From contig JANRJI010000079.1 in assembly GCA_033764055.1 (NCBI GenBank), positions 1 to 64,000 on the forward strand: a stretch of DNA of 64,000 nucleotides, written 5' to 3'. Below are positions 10,709 to 22,193 of this stretch, in pieces. Below the pieces are notes generated by a model, which saw nothing but the letters and a program-made list of their open reading frames with translations, searched no databases and was not told where the DNA came from. Both the position numbers and the translations under genes were made by a program. Within the stretch, counting starts at the first letter, position 1. Every line of letters begins with the position of its first letter. Source of the DNA: Ga0077555 sp033764055. GTDB lineage: Bacteria > Pseudomonadota > Alphaproteobacteria > Rhizobiales > Hyphomicrobiaceae.

Positions 10709-11959
10709 TTGAACGCGACCCGGGAGATTTTCGAGGAGCTCGAGCCCTCTCCGAGGCTGCTGATGGGCCCGGGGCCGGTGGATCTCTATCCGCGGGTGCT
10801 GCGCGCCATGTCGGTGCCGATTCAGGGACAGTTCGATCCGGAGTTCCGCCGCTACATGCGGCAGGTGATGGCGCTGTACAGGCAGGTCTGGCGGACGGAC
10901 AACGAATGGACGCTGCTCGTCGACGGCACGGCCCGGGCAGGCATCGAGGCCTGCATGCATTCGGTGATTGCGCCCGGCGACAGGGTGCTCGTCCCGATCT
11001 TCGGACGGTTCGGTCATCTGCTGACCGAGATCGCGAAACGGGCGCGAGCCGACGTGATCCCGCTCGAGGTGGAGTGGGGCACGGTTTTCGAGCCGGGCCG
11101 GATCGCCGATGCCATCCGCCTCCACAAGCCGCGTCTCGTCGCGATGTGCCAGGGGGATACGTCGACGACGATGTTGCATCCACTCGACGAGGCGGGCGAA
11201 GCCTGCCGGCGCCACGACGCCCTTCTATTCGTCGATGCGACGGCTTCGCTGGCGGGCAATGCGTTCGAGACCGACGGCTGGAAGATCGACATCGCATCGG
11301 CCGGGCTGCAGAAGTGCCTGTCGGGTCCGCCCGGCATAGCGCCCGTTACGTTCAATGAGCGCGTCGTGGAGGTCCTGCAGCACAGGAAGCACGTGGAGCA
11401 GGGCATCCGGCCGCCAGACATGGTCGAGGGGAATGGACCCATCATCCAGTCGAACTATTTCGATCTGGCCATGATCATGGACTACTGGAGCCCGCGGGCG
11501 CTCAACCATCATACCGAGGCCGCGAGCATGCTCTATGCGGCGCGAGAATGTGCGCGCGTCGTCCTTGGGGAGGGTATCGATGCCGGTATCGCCCGGCATC
11601 GCCTGGCATCGGCGGCGCTGCGTGCCGGCCTGGAGGCAATGGGGCTCGAGCTGTTCGGCGATGCCGGGCATCGCATGTCGAACGTGACGGGGGTGCTCAT
11701 TCCGAAGCAGATCGCGCACGGCGACAAGGTGCGCGCCGAGTTGCTCGATGATCTGGGCATCGAGATCGGCACGTCATTCGGCCCTCTGGCCGGACGCATC
11801 TGGCGCATCGGCACGATGGGATACGTGTGCAAGAAGCAGAACGTGCTCCGATGCCTCGCCTCGCTCGAGGCCGTGCTCCGGCGCAATGGCTTCGCGGCGC
11901 CTGCCGGAGCCGGCGTCGATGCGGCCTGGAAGATCTATGACGAAGCCGCCCAGGCCTGA
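10709..11959 (+). CDS. pucG: PucG-like (S)-ureidoglycine-glyoxylate aminotransferase
   Basis: Class V PLP aminotransferase resembling PucG, which transfers the amino group of ureidoglycine to glyoxylate, giving oxalurate and glycine in purine/allantoin breakdown. Supporting segments are LLMGPGPV, VDGTARAGIEA, FGRFGHLLTEIA, VEWGTVF, QKCLSGPPG with the PLP lysine, SNYFDL followed by LNHHTEA, and SSFGPLAGRIWRIGTMGY. A TTG start at 10709 with GGAG 7 bp upstream gives 416 residues; GTG 10679 is an alternative. It is a single gene between two RTX genes, with no other allantoin genes near, although urease lies 7 kb away. General alanine-glyoxylate aminotransferase activity is the alternative. Confidence 0.78.
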   Translation: MNATREIFEELEPSPRLLMGPGPVDLYPRVLRAMSVPIQGQFDPEFRRYMRQVMALYRQVWRTDNEWTLLVDGTARAGIEACMHSVIAPGDRVLVPIFGRFGHLLTEIAKRARADVIPLEVEWGTVFEPGRIADAIRLHKPRLVAMCQGDTSTTMLHPLDEAGEACRRHDALLFVDATASLAGNAFETDGWKIDIASAGLQKCLSGPPGIAPVTFNERVVEVLQHRKHVEQGIRPPDMVEGNGPIIQSNYFDLAMIMDYWSPRALNHHTEAASMLYAARECARVVLGEGIDAGIARHRLASAALRAGLEAMGLELFGDAGHRMSNVTGVLIPKQIAHGDKVRAELLDDLGIEIGTSFGPLAGRIWRIGTMGYVCKKQNVLRCLASLEAVLRRNGFAAPAGAGVDAAWKIYDEAAQA

Positions 11960-11988
11960 AGCCGACCAGCGCTCGAGCTGCCGGGGCC

Positions 11989-12014
11989 GCCGCCGCGCCA
12001 TGCTGCGCGGCGGC
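11989..12014. terminator. Hairpin between convergent genes
   Basis: GCCGCCGCGC at 11989-11998 and GCGCGGCGGC at 12005-12014 form a perfect 10-bp stem with a 6-nt loop. It lies in the 77-bp gap between the converging aminotransferase and RTX genes and could serve both strands. There is no T-tract, so it is only terminator-like. Confidence 0.5.
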
Positions 12015-12036
12015 TCGCCGGCTGTGATGATCGAGG

Positions 12037-14814
12037 TCAGAGCAGGAAGTCCGTCGACGACAGCAACGTCGACCGGCCGATCAGCAGGATCGACATCTCG
12101 GCCGCTGCCGTGTCGTTGACATTCATCTCGATCAGCAGGTTCGAGCCGTAGACCGTCTGGCGGATCTCGCCCGCCGAGAACGAGCCATTGGTGTCGAGCG
12201 CGAAGGCTTGATCGCCGGCAAGTTCGGTGTTCGCATCGATGGCGCCGAGCCAGATGGCATCGCCATTTGTGAAATCGACGATACGATCGCGCGAGGCTGA
12301 GCTCGATCCCGATTCGGCAGTGCTGTTGTAGATGAAGCGGTCATCTCCGAAGCCGCCGGCCAGGAAGTCGCTGCCGAGGCCGCCCGTGAGACTGTCGGTG
12401 CCCTCCTCACCATAGAGCCAGTTCGAGCCACTGTTGCCGACGAGAGCATTGTCGAGCTCGTTGCCGGTGCCATTGACGCTCGCCGTCCCGGTCAGCTGCA
12501 GATTCTCGACATTGCTGCCGAGCTCCCAGGCGATCGACGAGCGGACTGCGTCGATGCCCTGGCCGGCGTTCTCAATGACCACATCGCCGACGTTGTCGAC
12601 CACAAAGGTGTCGTTGCCGCCCAGACCGACCATGGTATCGGCGCCGAGGCGCCCGTCCAGGACGTTGGAGCCCGCATTGCCGTTCAGCGTGTTGCCCAGT
12701 GTGTTTCCGGAGCCGTTGATGTCGGCAGTGCCGCTCAGGAACAGGGTTTCGACCTCGGCGAACAGCGCCTTCGAGACCGACGTGAAGACCCGGTCCGTCC
12801 CACCGCCTGCGAGCTCGGTGACGACATCGGATGCGTGGTCGACGTAATACGTGTCATTGCCGAGGCCGCCGACCATCGTGTCGATGCCGCCGTTGCCATT
12901 CAGTGCATCGTTGCCATCGTTGCCCACGAGCGAGTCGTTGCCGAGGCCCGCCACCACCACGTCATTGCCGGCAGTACCCGTCACGACGAAGTGCTCGATG
13001 CCCGTGAAGCTGGTCGAGATCGTCTCGTTGGCCGAGCCGAACCCGAACACGGTGCCCGCGGTACGATTGGATGCCGCGGTCGTCGTCAGCGAGAGATAGC
13101 CATCCTCCCCCGCATAGTCGACGACCAACGTGTCGATGCCGAGCCCACCGTCGGCGGTCTGCTGTATGGACCCGCCAGTGCCGGTGATGAGCCGGTCGTT
13201 GCCGTCGCCACCACGCAAAGCATCGGCACCGCGCCCGCCGTCGAGCGTGTCGTCGCCGTCGCCGCCTTCGAGCGTGTCGTCGCCGGTTCCGCCCTTCAGT
13301 GTGTCGCTGCCGGCGCCACTGGAGAAGAAGTCGTCGCGATTGCCGCCCGTCAGGGAATCGTTGCCACCTCCGGAGGTGACGCCGACCTCCTCGATGCTAC
13401 TGAGCACCGTACCGTTGGAGACGGTCATGCTCGACGAGGAGAACGAGAAGCTCAGGTTGCCGGCCAGGTCCGAGAGATCGCCGATCCAGCGATCGATGCC
13501 ACTGCCTCCGAGAATGGAGTCGACGCCTTTGCCACCATTGAGCGTGTCGTCACCGCTGCCGCCGTTGAGCGTGTCGTTGCCGTCGAAGGCAGTGATGCTG
13601 TCGTTCCCGCCGGCGCCCGCCACCGAGTCGTTGCCGTGCCCCGTCTCGATGATGTCGTTGCCTTCGGTGCCGCCGATCTCGAAGCGATCGATACCTGCGA
13701 AGCTGGTGGAGAAGACGTCGGTCGCCGAGCCGAAGCCGTAGAAGTTGCCCGACGTGCGCTCGGGACCGACGTTGGCGAAGAAAGAGAGATAGCCGGTGCC
13801 GCCCGAATAGTTGACGACGAGGGTGTCTAAACCTGCGCCGCCGTCGGCGCTCTGCCAGGTCGAGCCGCCCGTGCCTGTGATGATCCGGTCGTCGCCGTTG
13901 CCGCCGACCAGGGTGTCGGCACCCAAACCGCCGTTGAGCGTATCGTTGCCATCCCCGCCGTCGAGGTAGTCGTTGCCATCGAAGCCGGCGAGGACGTCAT
14001 TGCCATCGGCGCCGAAGAAGGTGTCGTCGAGACTGCCGCCGAACAGGACGTCATTGCCACCGGCCGAGGTCACGTGGACGCGGTCGATGCCTGAAAGGAC
14101 GCTACCGTCCGCCACAGTGACGTTCGGAGACGAGAGCGCAAACACGAGGTTGCCGACGAAGTCCGAGAGGTCGCCGACCCACAGGTCAGTCCCGGCACCG
14201 CCGGCAACCGAGTCTGTCCCGCGTCCGCTGTTCAGGGTGTCGTCGCCTTGTCCGCCGACGAGCGTATCATCGCCGTCGAAGGCGGCGATGCTGTCGTTGC
14301 CGCCGGCACCGTCGATCGAGTCGTTGCCGTGACCGGTTGCGACAAGGTCTCCGCCATCGGTGCCAGTAACCTCGAAGCGGTCGATATTGGTGAAGGACGT
14401 ATTCACCGTCTCGATGGCCGATCCGAAGCCGAAGAAGGTGCCCGAGGTGCGCTCGGCATTGCCGTTGGCGAACAGAGAGAGGTATCCCGTCGACCCGGAG
14501 TAGTCGACGACGAGCGTGTCGGTCCCGGTGCCGCCGTCGGCAGTCTGCTGGGTGTCGCCGCCGGTTCCGGTGATCAGCCGGTCGTCGCCATCGCCGCCGA
14601 ACAGCGAGTCGGCTCCCGATCCGCCGTCCACGGTATCATCGCCGACGCCGCCGCCAAGAATGTCGCTGCCTTCGAGACCGAGGATGAGATCATCGATATC
14701 GAGATCGAGGATCGGCGTCTGCACGCCGTCTACCGTCTCGTAGCCGAGGACGAAATAGCCCTCGAATTCCGGCTGGATATCGTCGTTGGCGTTGCTTCCC
14801 AATCGAGTCGTCAT
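12037..14814 (-). CDS. Large modular RTX calcium-binding protein
   Basis: Strongly acidic 925-residue protein, predicted to be secreted by a type I system. RTX glycine/aspartate blocks alternate with two kinds of longer module. Module A, about 80 residues (LITGTGG through DTLVVDYSG, YLSL, GFGSA to VTGT), occurs at roughly 79-156, 309-386 and 541-614. Module B, about 45 residues (VGDLSDFVGNL to VTSAGGND), occurs at about 212-255 and 443-486. The C-terminal third has repeats of NDTYYVD/ETLFLSGTADINGSGN type and the final 80-residue region shared with the other two RTX proteins. No catalytic motif is visible; an adhesin, S-layer or biofilm role is possible but unproved. The start ATG 14814 has a GAGGG sequence upstream. 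Confidence 0.88.
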   Translation of the reverse strand: MTTRLGSNANDDIQPEFEGYFVLGYETVDGVQTPILDLDIDDLILGLEGSDILGGGVGDDTVDGGSGADSLFGGDGDDRLITGTGGDTQQTADGGTGTDTLVVDYSGSTGYLSLFANGNAERTSGTFFGFGSAIETVNTSFTNIDRFEVTGTDGGDLVATGHGNDSIDGAGGNDSIAAFDGDDTLVGGQGDDTLNSGRGTDSVAGGAGTDLWVGDLSDFVGNLVFALSSPNVTVADGSVLSGIDRVHVTSAGGNDVLFGGSLDDTFFGADGNDVLAGFDGNDYLDGGDGNDTLNGGLGADTLVGGNGDDRIITGTGGSTWQSADGGAGLDTLVVNYSGGTGYLSFFANVGPERTSGNFYGFGSATDVFSTSFAGIDRFEIGGTEGNDIIETGHGNDSVAGAGGNDSITAFDGNDTLNGGSGDDTLNGGKGVDSILGGSGIDRWIGDLSDLAGNLSFSFSSSSMTVSNGTVLSSIEEVGVTSGGGNDSLTGGNRDDFFSSGAGSDTLKGGTGDDTLEGGDGDDTLDGGRGADALRGGDGNDRLITGTGGSIQQTADGGLGIDTLVVDYAGEDGYLSLTTTAASNRTAGTVFGFGSANETISTSFTGIEHFVVTGTAGNDVVVAGLGNDSLVGNDGNDALNGNGGIDTMVGGLGNDTYYVDHASDVVTELAGGGTDRVFTSVSKALFAEVETLFLSGTADINGSGNTLGNTLNGNAGSNVLDGRLGADTMVGLGGNDTFVVDNVGDVVIENAGQGIDAVRSSIAWELGSNVENLQLTGTASVNGTGNELDNALVGNSGSNWLYGEEGTDSLTGGLGSDFLAGGFGDDRFIYNSTAESGSSSASRDRIVDFTNGDAIWLGAIDANTELAGDQAFALDTNGSFSAGEIRQTVYGSNLLIEMNVNDTAAAEMSILLIGRSTLLSSTDFLL

Positions 14815-15077
14815 AGCGCACCCTCTGCGTCAGCGAGAAGGGCACTCATATCACGTCATCTGGATCACGTAAGGCGATGGTTTGTAATACATTAACGGCA
14901 CAGGAAGCGAGTTTTTTGACTGACTGCCCGGCGCCGACGAGATCGAATTTTTCGCTTACATTTCAGCATACTATCGCCAAGAAGCCTGCGCTGACGCTGC
15001 ACGCTTGGCAGCGCACAGCGGCAAGCCATGGGAATTTCAGTCGTTCTCTGCGTCAACATAGGCGACGGCGCAGCGCC
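14815..15077 (-). promoter_or_regulatory. AT-rich intergenic region upstream of the large RTX gene
   Basis: This gap between two minus-strand RTX genes is clearly more AT-rich than the genes around it, especially 14870-14970, as expected for a promoter. A 7-bp direct repeat ATCACGT occurs at 14850-14856 and 14864-14870, with a 14-bp period, 36-56 bp upstream of the start codon. No confident -35/-10 pair and no gene was identified. Confidence 0.4.
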
Positions 15078-16814
15078 TCAGGCGACGAGATCGCCACCCG
15101 TGAGCAGCGAGCCTCTCCCCAGCAGCAGGATCGCCATTTCCGCTGAAGCGGTCGCATTGACATTCATCTCGAGAAGCAGGTTGGCCCCGACGAGCGTCTG
15201 GCGGATCTCGCCGGCCGAGAAAGAGCCATCGAGGTCCAGCGCGAAGGCCTGGTCGTTGGCGAGCAGGGTGTTGGCATCAATGCCGCTCAGCCAGATCTGG
15301 TCACCGACGCCGAAATCGAGAATCCGGTCGGCTGCACTGAAGGTGGAGTCGGACGTGCTATTGAAGATGAACCGATCGTTGCCGGCGGAACCGGTCAGGT
15401 AGTCAAGGCCGAGGCCGCCAGTGAGATTGTCGATCCCCGCGCCACCGTCGAGCCGGTTGCTGCCGTTGTTGCCGACGATAACGTTGGCAAGGCCATTGCC
15501 CGTGCCGTTGATGTTGGCAGTGCCGAGCAGCAGGAGCTTCTCCACATTGCTGCCGAGAGCATAGCTGATCACCGACTTGACCGTGTCGGTTCCGTTGCCG
15601 GCAGATTCGCCAACGAGATCTGCTGCGTTGTCGACAAGATAGGTATCGTTGCCGCCGTGGCCGAACATGCGATCGGCGCCCAGGCGGCCGTCCAGAACAT
15701 TGGCCCCGGCATTGCCGATCAGGGTGTTGGCGAGGTCGTTGCCCGCTCCATTGAGGTTGGCGGTGCCATCTAGGATCAGGGTCTCGACGTTGGCAAAGAG
15801 AGCCTTGGATATCGTCGCCCGCACGATGTCCGTGCCCTGGCCCGTGGCCTCGAAGACGATGTCGGCCGCGTTCTCGACGAAATACGTGTCGTTGCCAGTG
15901 CCGCCCCGCAGGGTGTCGGAGCCAGCGCCTCCGTCCAGCACGTTGGCAGCACTATTGCCGCGGAGCGTGTCATTGCCGGAGCCGCCGGTCGCATTCTCGA
16001 TCGTGACGCCATATGCGATGGACAGGTTGTCCGCGGCGCCGAGCGAGGAGAAGGTGCCGGCTCGCAGGTCGAGGTTGGCTGCGACTGCACCCGTATACTG
16101 CAGCGTGTCGATGCCGCCGGCGTCCCAGATGGTTTGAATGATTCCATCATCCGGGCCGGTATAGAGGTCGTTGCCAGTACGAGTCGTCAGGTTGGAGCCC
16201 CAGAAGGTCTGCAGGGCTGCGATATCGTAAACCATCAGATGACGGCTGGTCAGACCGCTGGTCGGGTTCGTATTGTAGGACATGACCGTGAACTTGTCGT
16301 TGTCCTCCGCCTCCGGGAGGTAGGGACCGGGCGCGCCCCCGCCGCCGACGTCGTAGTTTCCCGGGTGCTTCAGGCCGAGCGAATGGCCGATCTCGTGCAG
16401 AACGAGGTCGAAGTTGGCCGCGAGATCTATGTCGCTGCGGAAAATGACCGAGCCGTCCCAGTTGCTGCCGCTGAACGCCCAGGCTCCGATGCCGCCTGCA
16501 CTCCCGAGGTTGCCGGCCGTATAGAAGCTGAAGTCGGGATCTGTGGCTGCGGGGCTCTCCTGGAAGCGAACGTTGAAGATGGATTCGTACTCGGCCAAAG
16601 CGGCCCGGACAGCGGTCTTCTGCGCCTCCGTGTAGGCCACGAGCCCGGAAATCCCGCCAAAGGGAAAATCGGCGGCGGCGGCGGTCTCGAACTTGTAGGT
16701 GAAGACCAACGGCGGCGCCGAGGACGTCGTCCAAGTGGCAAGTCCGAAATCGTTGGCCTGAAGCAAAGTCTCGATGCGTGCGGCGAGATCGGCTTGAGAG
16801 AGTGGCTCCGACAT
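15078..16814 (-). CDS. Serralysin-type (M10) zinc metalloprotease with RTX repeats
   Basis: Predicted secreted metalloprotease of 578 residues. The catalytic domain carries the complete zinc motif HEIGHSLGLKH at residues 140-150, and the met-turn VMSYN follows at about 177-181. RTX repeats of GGxGxDxxx type follow from about residue 270, and the last 80 residues match the secretion region of the neighbouring RTX proteins. There is no Sec signal, as expected for type I export. I chose the ATG at 16814 because GAGGAG lies just upstream; the ATG at 16835 would add seven residues. No protease inhibitor or T1SS gene is adjacent. Confidence 0.9.
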   Translation of the reverse strand: MSEPLSQADLAARIETLLQANDFGLATWTTSSAPPLVFTYKFETAAAADFPFGGISGLVAYTEAQKTAVRAALAEYESIFNVRFQESPAATDPDFSFYTAGNLGSAGGIGAWAFSGSNWDGSVIFRSDIDLAANFDLVLHEIGHSLGLKHPGNYDVGGGGAPGPYLPEAEDNDKFTVMSYNTNPTSGLTSRHLMVYDIAALQTFWGSNLTTRTGNDLYTGPDDGIIQTIWDAGGIDTLQYTGAVAANLDLRAGTFSSLGAADNLSIAYGVTIENATGGSGNDTLRGNSAANVLDGGAGSDTLRGGTGNDTYFVENAADIVFEATGQGTDIVRATISKALFANVETLILDGTANLNGAGNDLANTLIGNAGANVLDGRLGADRMFGHGGNDTYLVDNAADLVGESAGNGTDTVKSVISYALGSNVEKLLLLGTANINGTGNGLANVIVGNNGSNRLDGGAGIDNLTGGLGLDYLTGSAGNDRFIFNSTSDSTFSAADRILDFGVGDQIWLSGIDANTLLANDQAFALDLDGSFSAGEIRQTLVGANLLLEMNVNATASAEMAILLLGRGSLLTGGDLVA

Positions 16815-17043
16815 CTGACAAGGCTCCTCGGCCATAGGCCCCCCGGCCGCCCCTTCCCGAGTGGCGGAACGCGGTCGGGGGCGACTGCGAATAGGGCCTA
16901 GCTCATAGCACGGAACCATTTGGCTGAGGAGGTCGGCGTCGCGGAAAGGCAAAGACAGCCACCATGGCCGCCTTGGCCCTTTCCGACACGCCTTGTCGGA
17001 CGGCGATGCTCGAACGGCAGAACCGCCGCCTTCCCGCCCTCTC

Positions 17044-18177
17044 CTAGTCCTCCAACGTCCCGCTCAGGCGCTCCACGGCCTCGGCGAAGTCGCGCTTGAA
17101 CTCGTAGACCACGTCACGGGCGCGGAGCTCGTGCTTCATCAGGCCGACGGCCTGGCCGACGTAGTAGGTGGCGAGCTCTTTGGCGCCCTTGTGGCCAGCC
17201 TCGGCAAGCTTGTCGACCTTGGCCAAGGCCGGGCGGCTGACGAGACCCTGCAGCGGCATCTCCAAGGGCTCGGGATTGTCCGGACCGCTCCAGGCCTCCG
17301 TCCACGGCGACTTCAACTGCCGTGTGGGCTTCCCCGTGCGGCTGCGCGAGCGGACCGTGTCACGGGCCGAGGCCTTCAGCATCTTGGCCTTCACGGTGGG
17401 GATCGTCTCGGCCTCGACGGTGGTGAGCCACACCGAGCCGGTCCAGGCACCGGCCGCGCCCATGGCCATCACGGCCGCCATCTGCCGGCCGGTGGCGATG
17501 CCGCCGGCCGCGAGCACGTGCACGTCCGGATGGTCCTTGATGGCGTCGAGCACGTCCGGCACCACCACCATGGTCGAGATCTCGCCGCAATGGCCGCCCG
17601 CCTCCGTGCCGGAGACGACGAGGATGTCGACACCGGCCGCGACGTTCTTCATGGCGTGCTCACGCGCGCCGGTCAGCGCGCCGACCGCAATGCCTTGGGC
17701 TCGACAGCGGTCCACGACCGACTTCGGTGGCGGCCCGAGCGCATTGACGAACAGCTTGATCGGGTGCCCGAAGGCGACGTCGAGCAGCTTCTGCGCACCG
17801 CCTTCGCGCATGTTGTCGGAGTAGTCGTGCGCCCAGTTCGAGGTCCACAGGTCCGACGAGTCGATGCCGTGCTTCTCGAGCAGATCGGCGACATGCCGGC
17901 GATGGCTCGGCGGCACGCGCTCGGCCAGCTCCTCGGAGGTCAGAGCGCCCTCCTTGTCCTCCATGCGGGACGGGATCAGCAGATCGACGCCGTAGGGGCC
18001 CTTGATCCGTGCATCGATCCAAGCGAGGTCGATCTCGAGCGTCTCGGGCGTATGCGCAACCGCGCCGAGCACGCCGAAGCCGCCCGCATTGGTCACCTCG
18101 ACGACGACGTCGCGGCAATGCGTGAAGGCGAAGAGGGGGAAGTCGATTCCGAACCGCTTGCAGAGTGGAGATCGCAT
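17044..18177 (-). CDS. Nitronate monooxygenase (2-nitropropane dioxygenase) family protein
   Basis: FMN-binding TIM-barrel protein of 377 residues. Nitronate monooxygenases oxidise alkyl nitronates. Family features are FPLFAFTHCRDVVVEVTNAGGFGVLGA at the N-terminus (here quoted in parts: THCRDVVVEV, NAGGFGVLG), SGTEAGGHCGE with the conserved flavin-site histidine, and VLAAGGIATGRQ for phosphate binding. The substrate cannot be deduced, since the family also includes enoyl reductases of FabK type. It stands alone in direction between the protease and the MOSC gene. Confidence 0.85.
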   Translation of the reverse strand: MRSPLCKRFGIDFPLFAFTHCRDVVVEVTNAGGFGVLGAVAHTPETLEIDLAWIDARIKGPYGVDLLIPSRMEDKEGALTSEELAERVPPSHRRHVADLLEKHGIDSSDLWTSNWAHDYSDNMREGGAQKLLDVAFGHPIKLFVNALGPPPKSVVDRCRAQGIAVGALTGAREHAMKNVAAGVDILVVSGTEAGGHCGEISTMVVVPDVLDAIKDHPDVHVLAAGGIATGRQMAAVMAMGAAGAWTGSVWLTTVEAETIPTVKAKMLKASARDTVRSRSRTGKPTRQLKSPWTEAWSGPDNPEPLEMPLQGLVSRPALAKVDKLAEAGHKGAKELATYYVGQAVGLMKHELRARDVVYEFKRDFAEAVERLSGTLED

Positions 18178-18287
18178 CGTTTCCTGCCCCGTTTGCTGTC
18201 GTGCTCAGGGACAATCCTGACGCGGGCCGGCGTCAGTGGCAATGGCGGGATCGCTGAGCGGAATCGATTGTGCGGCGGTGGCCGCGA

Positions 18288-19082
18288 TCAGCCCACCGAA
18301 ATCCGGTCGCCCACGGCCAGCGCACCCGCAGCGGCGACCTTCGCGTAAATGCCGAAATCGGAGTGGCCGAAGGTGCGCTGAAGGACGGCGGGAATTGCCA
18401 TGTCGCGATGGCCGTTGGCCGGGTCGACGTTGGTGGCATCACAGCGCTGCGTGCGGTGAAAGACGGCGAGCTCGAGGCTGCCGACGCGGATGGTCTTGTC
18501 CAGCCAACCCAGCTCCTCCCAGGCCGGCACACCGTCCAGCATGATGTTGGGCCGGAATCGCAGCGGGTCGATCGGCTTGCCCATGATCCGCTCGAGATCG
18601 CGCACCGAAGCCAGATTGACGATGTGGACGCACTTGGCGCTCATGTCGGAGAAGCTATGGCCCGGAGCGGCGACGACCTTGGGCGCTCCCCGCATCGAAT
18701 CTTTCATGTAGGCGGCCAGGAACTGCTCGATGAGCTGGCGGCCGATGGCGGTCGCCAGGTTGCCGCGGGCGACCTGACGGCCGTCGCGCAAGATGGTCAG
18801 GGTGCTGGTGGCGTCGTCGAGATGGGTCTCGAGCGTCGCCAAGCGCTCGTCGCGCATCAGCATCAGGAAATGAATCTTGGGCAAATACCTGGGGTTTTCC
18901 GGATCAAAGCGGCCGGGGCCGTTCTCGATCGCGAAGGCGCGATCGAGCGGGAAAGTGCCGCCCACCTCCAGCGCCACGCGGCGCATGGGCTCGGGCGACA
19001 AACCCTTGACGGGATAGCGGTAGAGGGCGGCGATCTGGGGACCGGCAGGCGCGCTGCCGGCGGCGGTCGAGCCGGTGGTCAT
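18288..19082 (-). CDS. MOSC domain-containing protein
   Basis: The 264-residue protein has the MOSC N-terminal beta-barrel (IAALYRYPVKGLSPE near residue 20) and the MOSC core (FRPNIMLDG, then RCDATNVDP with the cysteine expected to bind molybdenum cofactor or a sulfur carrier). MOSC proteins act in molybdenum-cofactor transfer and in reduction of N-hydroxylated compounds. No molybdenum-cofactor synthesis gene is near. It diverges from clpB. Confidence 0.87.
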   Translation of the reverse strand: MTTGSTAAGSAPAGPQIAALYRYPVKGLSPEPMRRVALEVGGTFPLDRAFAIENGPGRFDPENPRYLPKIHFLMLMRDERLATLETHLDDATSTLTILRDGRQVARGNLATAIGRQLIEQFLAAYMKDSMRGAPKVVAAPGHSFSDMSAKCVHIVNLASVRDLERIMGKPIDPLRFRPNIMLDGVPAWEELGWLDKTIRVGSLELAVFHRTQRCDATNVDPANGHRDMAIPAVLQRTFGHSDFGIYAKVAAAGALAVGDRISVG

Positions 19083-19430
19083 GAGGAAGCCTCGCGCTCG
19101 GCGTGTTGCAGTGCATCATGCGCCTGCCGCCGGCTCAGGGCAAGGCTGGCGTAACGCAGGCCGGCGCGACGCTCACAATTCCGGCAAACGCTCGTCCGGC
19201 AGTGAGCCTGGCGGCGGCCACCCACCGCGCTGACGGCGTAGCCGACATGCGACACGTGCTCGGCAGTCGCCCCGCCCCTCTTCAAGCGGCCAGCTGGTCT
19301 TCCTAGATAGCTTGTGGGCCAGCCGTCCAGGGGGTCCGGGCTGCGCCTGCACGGCATCCGCGGCCCAGAGTTGACCAGAATCACAGCCGCAGGCGCCGCT
19401 TCGGGGCTCTTGAGGCGGGTGGAGGACTGA
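19083..19430 (+). promoter_or_regulatory. Divergent intergenic region with possible heat-shock promoter of clpB
   Basis: This 348-bp gap separates the MOSC gene from clpB and contains no convincing gene. CTTCAA at 19280-19285 followed 16 bp later by CCTAGATA at 19302-19309 is loosely similar to an alphaproteobacterial RpoH promoter. The match is imperfect and no CIRCE inverted repeat is present. A GTGGAGG sequence just before 19431 is the clpB ribosome-binding site. Confidence 0.3.
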
Positions 19431-22025
<2,595 letters not shown>

Positions 22026-22036
22026 GCGACGAACGG

Positions 22037-22060
22037 CTCGGGGCCGCCTGCGGTCCCGAG
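22037..22060 (+). terminator. Hairpin after clpB
   Basis: CTCGGGGCCGC at 22037-22047 can pair with GCGGTCCCGAG at 22050-22060 with one G-T pair, starting 11 bp after the clpB stop. No T-tract follows, so Rho-independent activity is uncertain. A second small hairpin, TCGGAC-TTAG-GTCCGA, lies at 22090-22105. Confidence 0.5.
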
Positions 22061-22193
22061 TCCGCCTTACATTCCGTTGTCAAATCTGTTCGGACTTAGG
22101 TCCGACAGCTGCTGAGTCGTCGATTTCGTCGTTGACCTCCAACAGACCGTTAAGGAAACTCCGGCCGAAAAAAACCGTCAGCACTTCGCGAAG

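Noticed and set aside
16993..18348. Long plus-strand open frame opposite the nitronate monooxygenase gene
   Set aside because: The minus-strand frame carries FMN-site motifs; the plus-strand translation is arginine/histidine-rich antisense.
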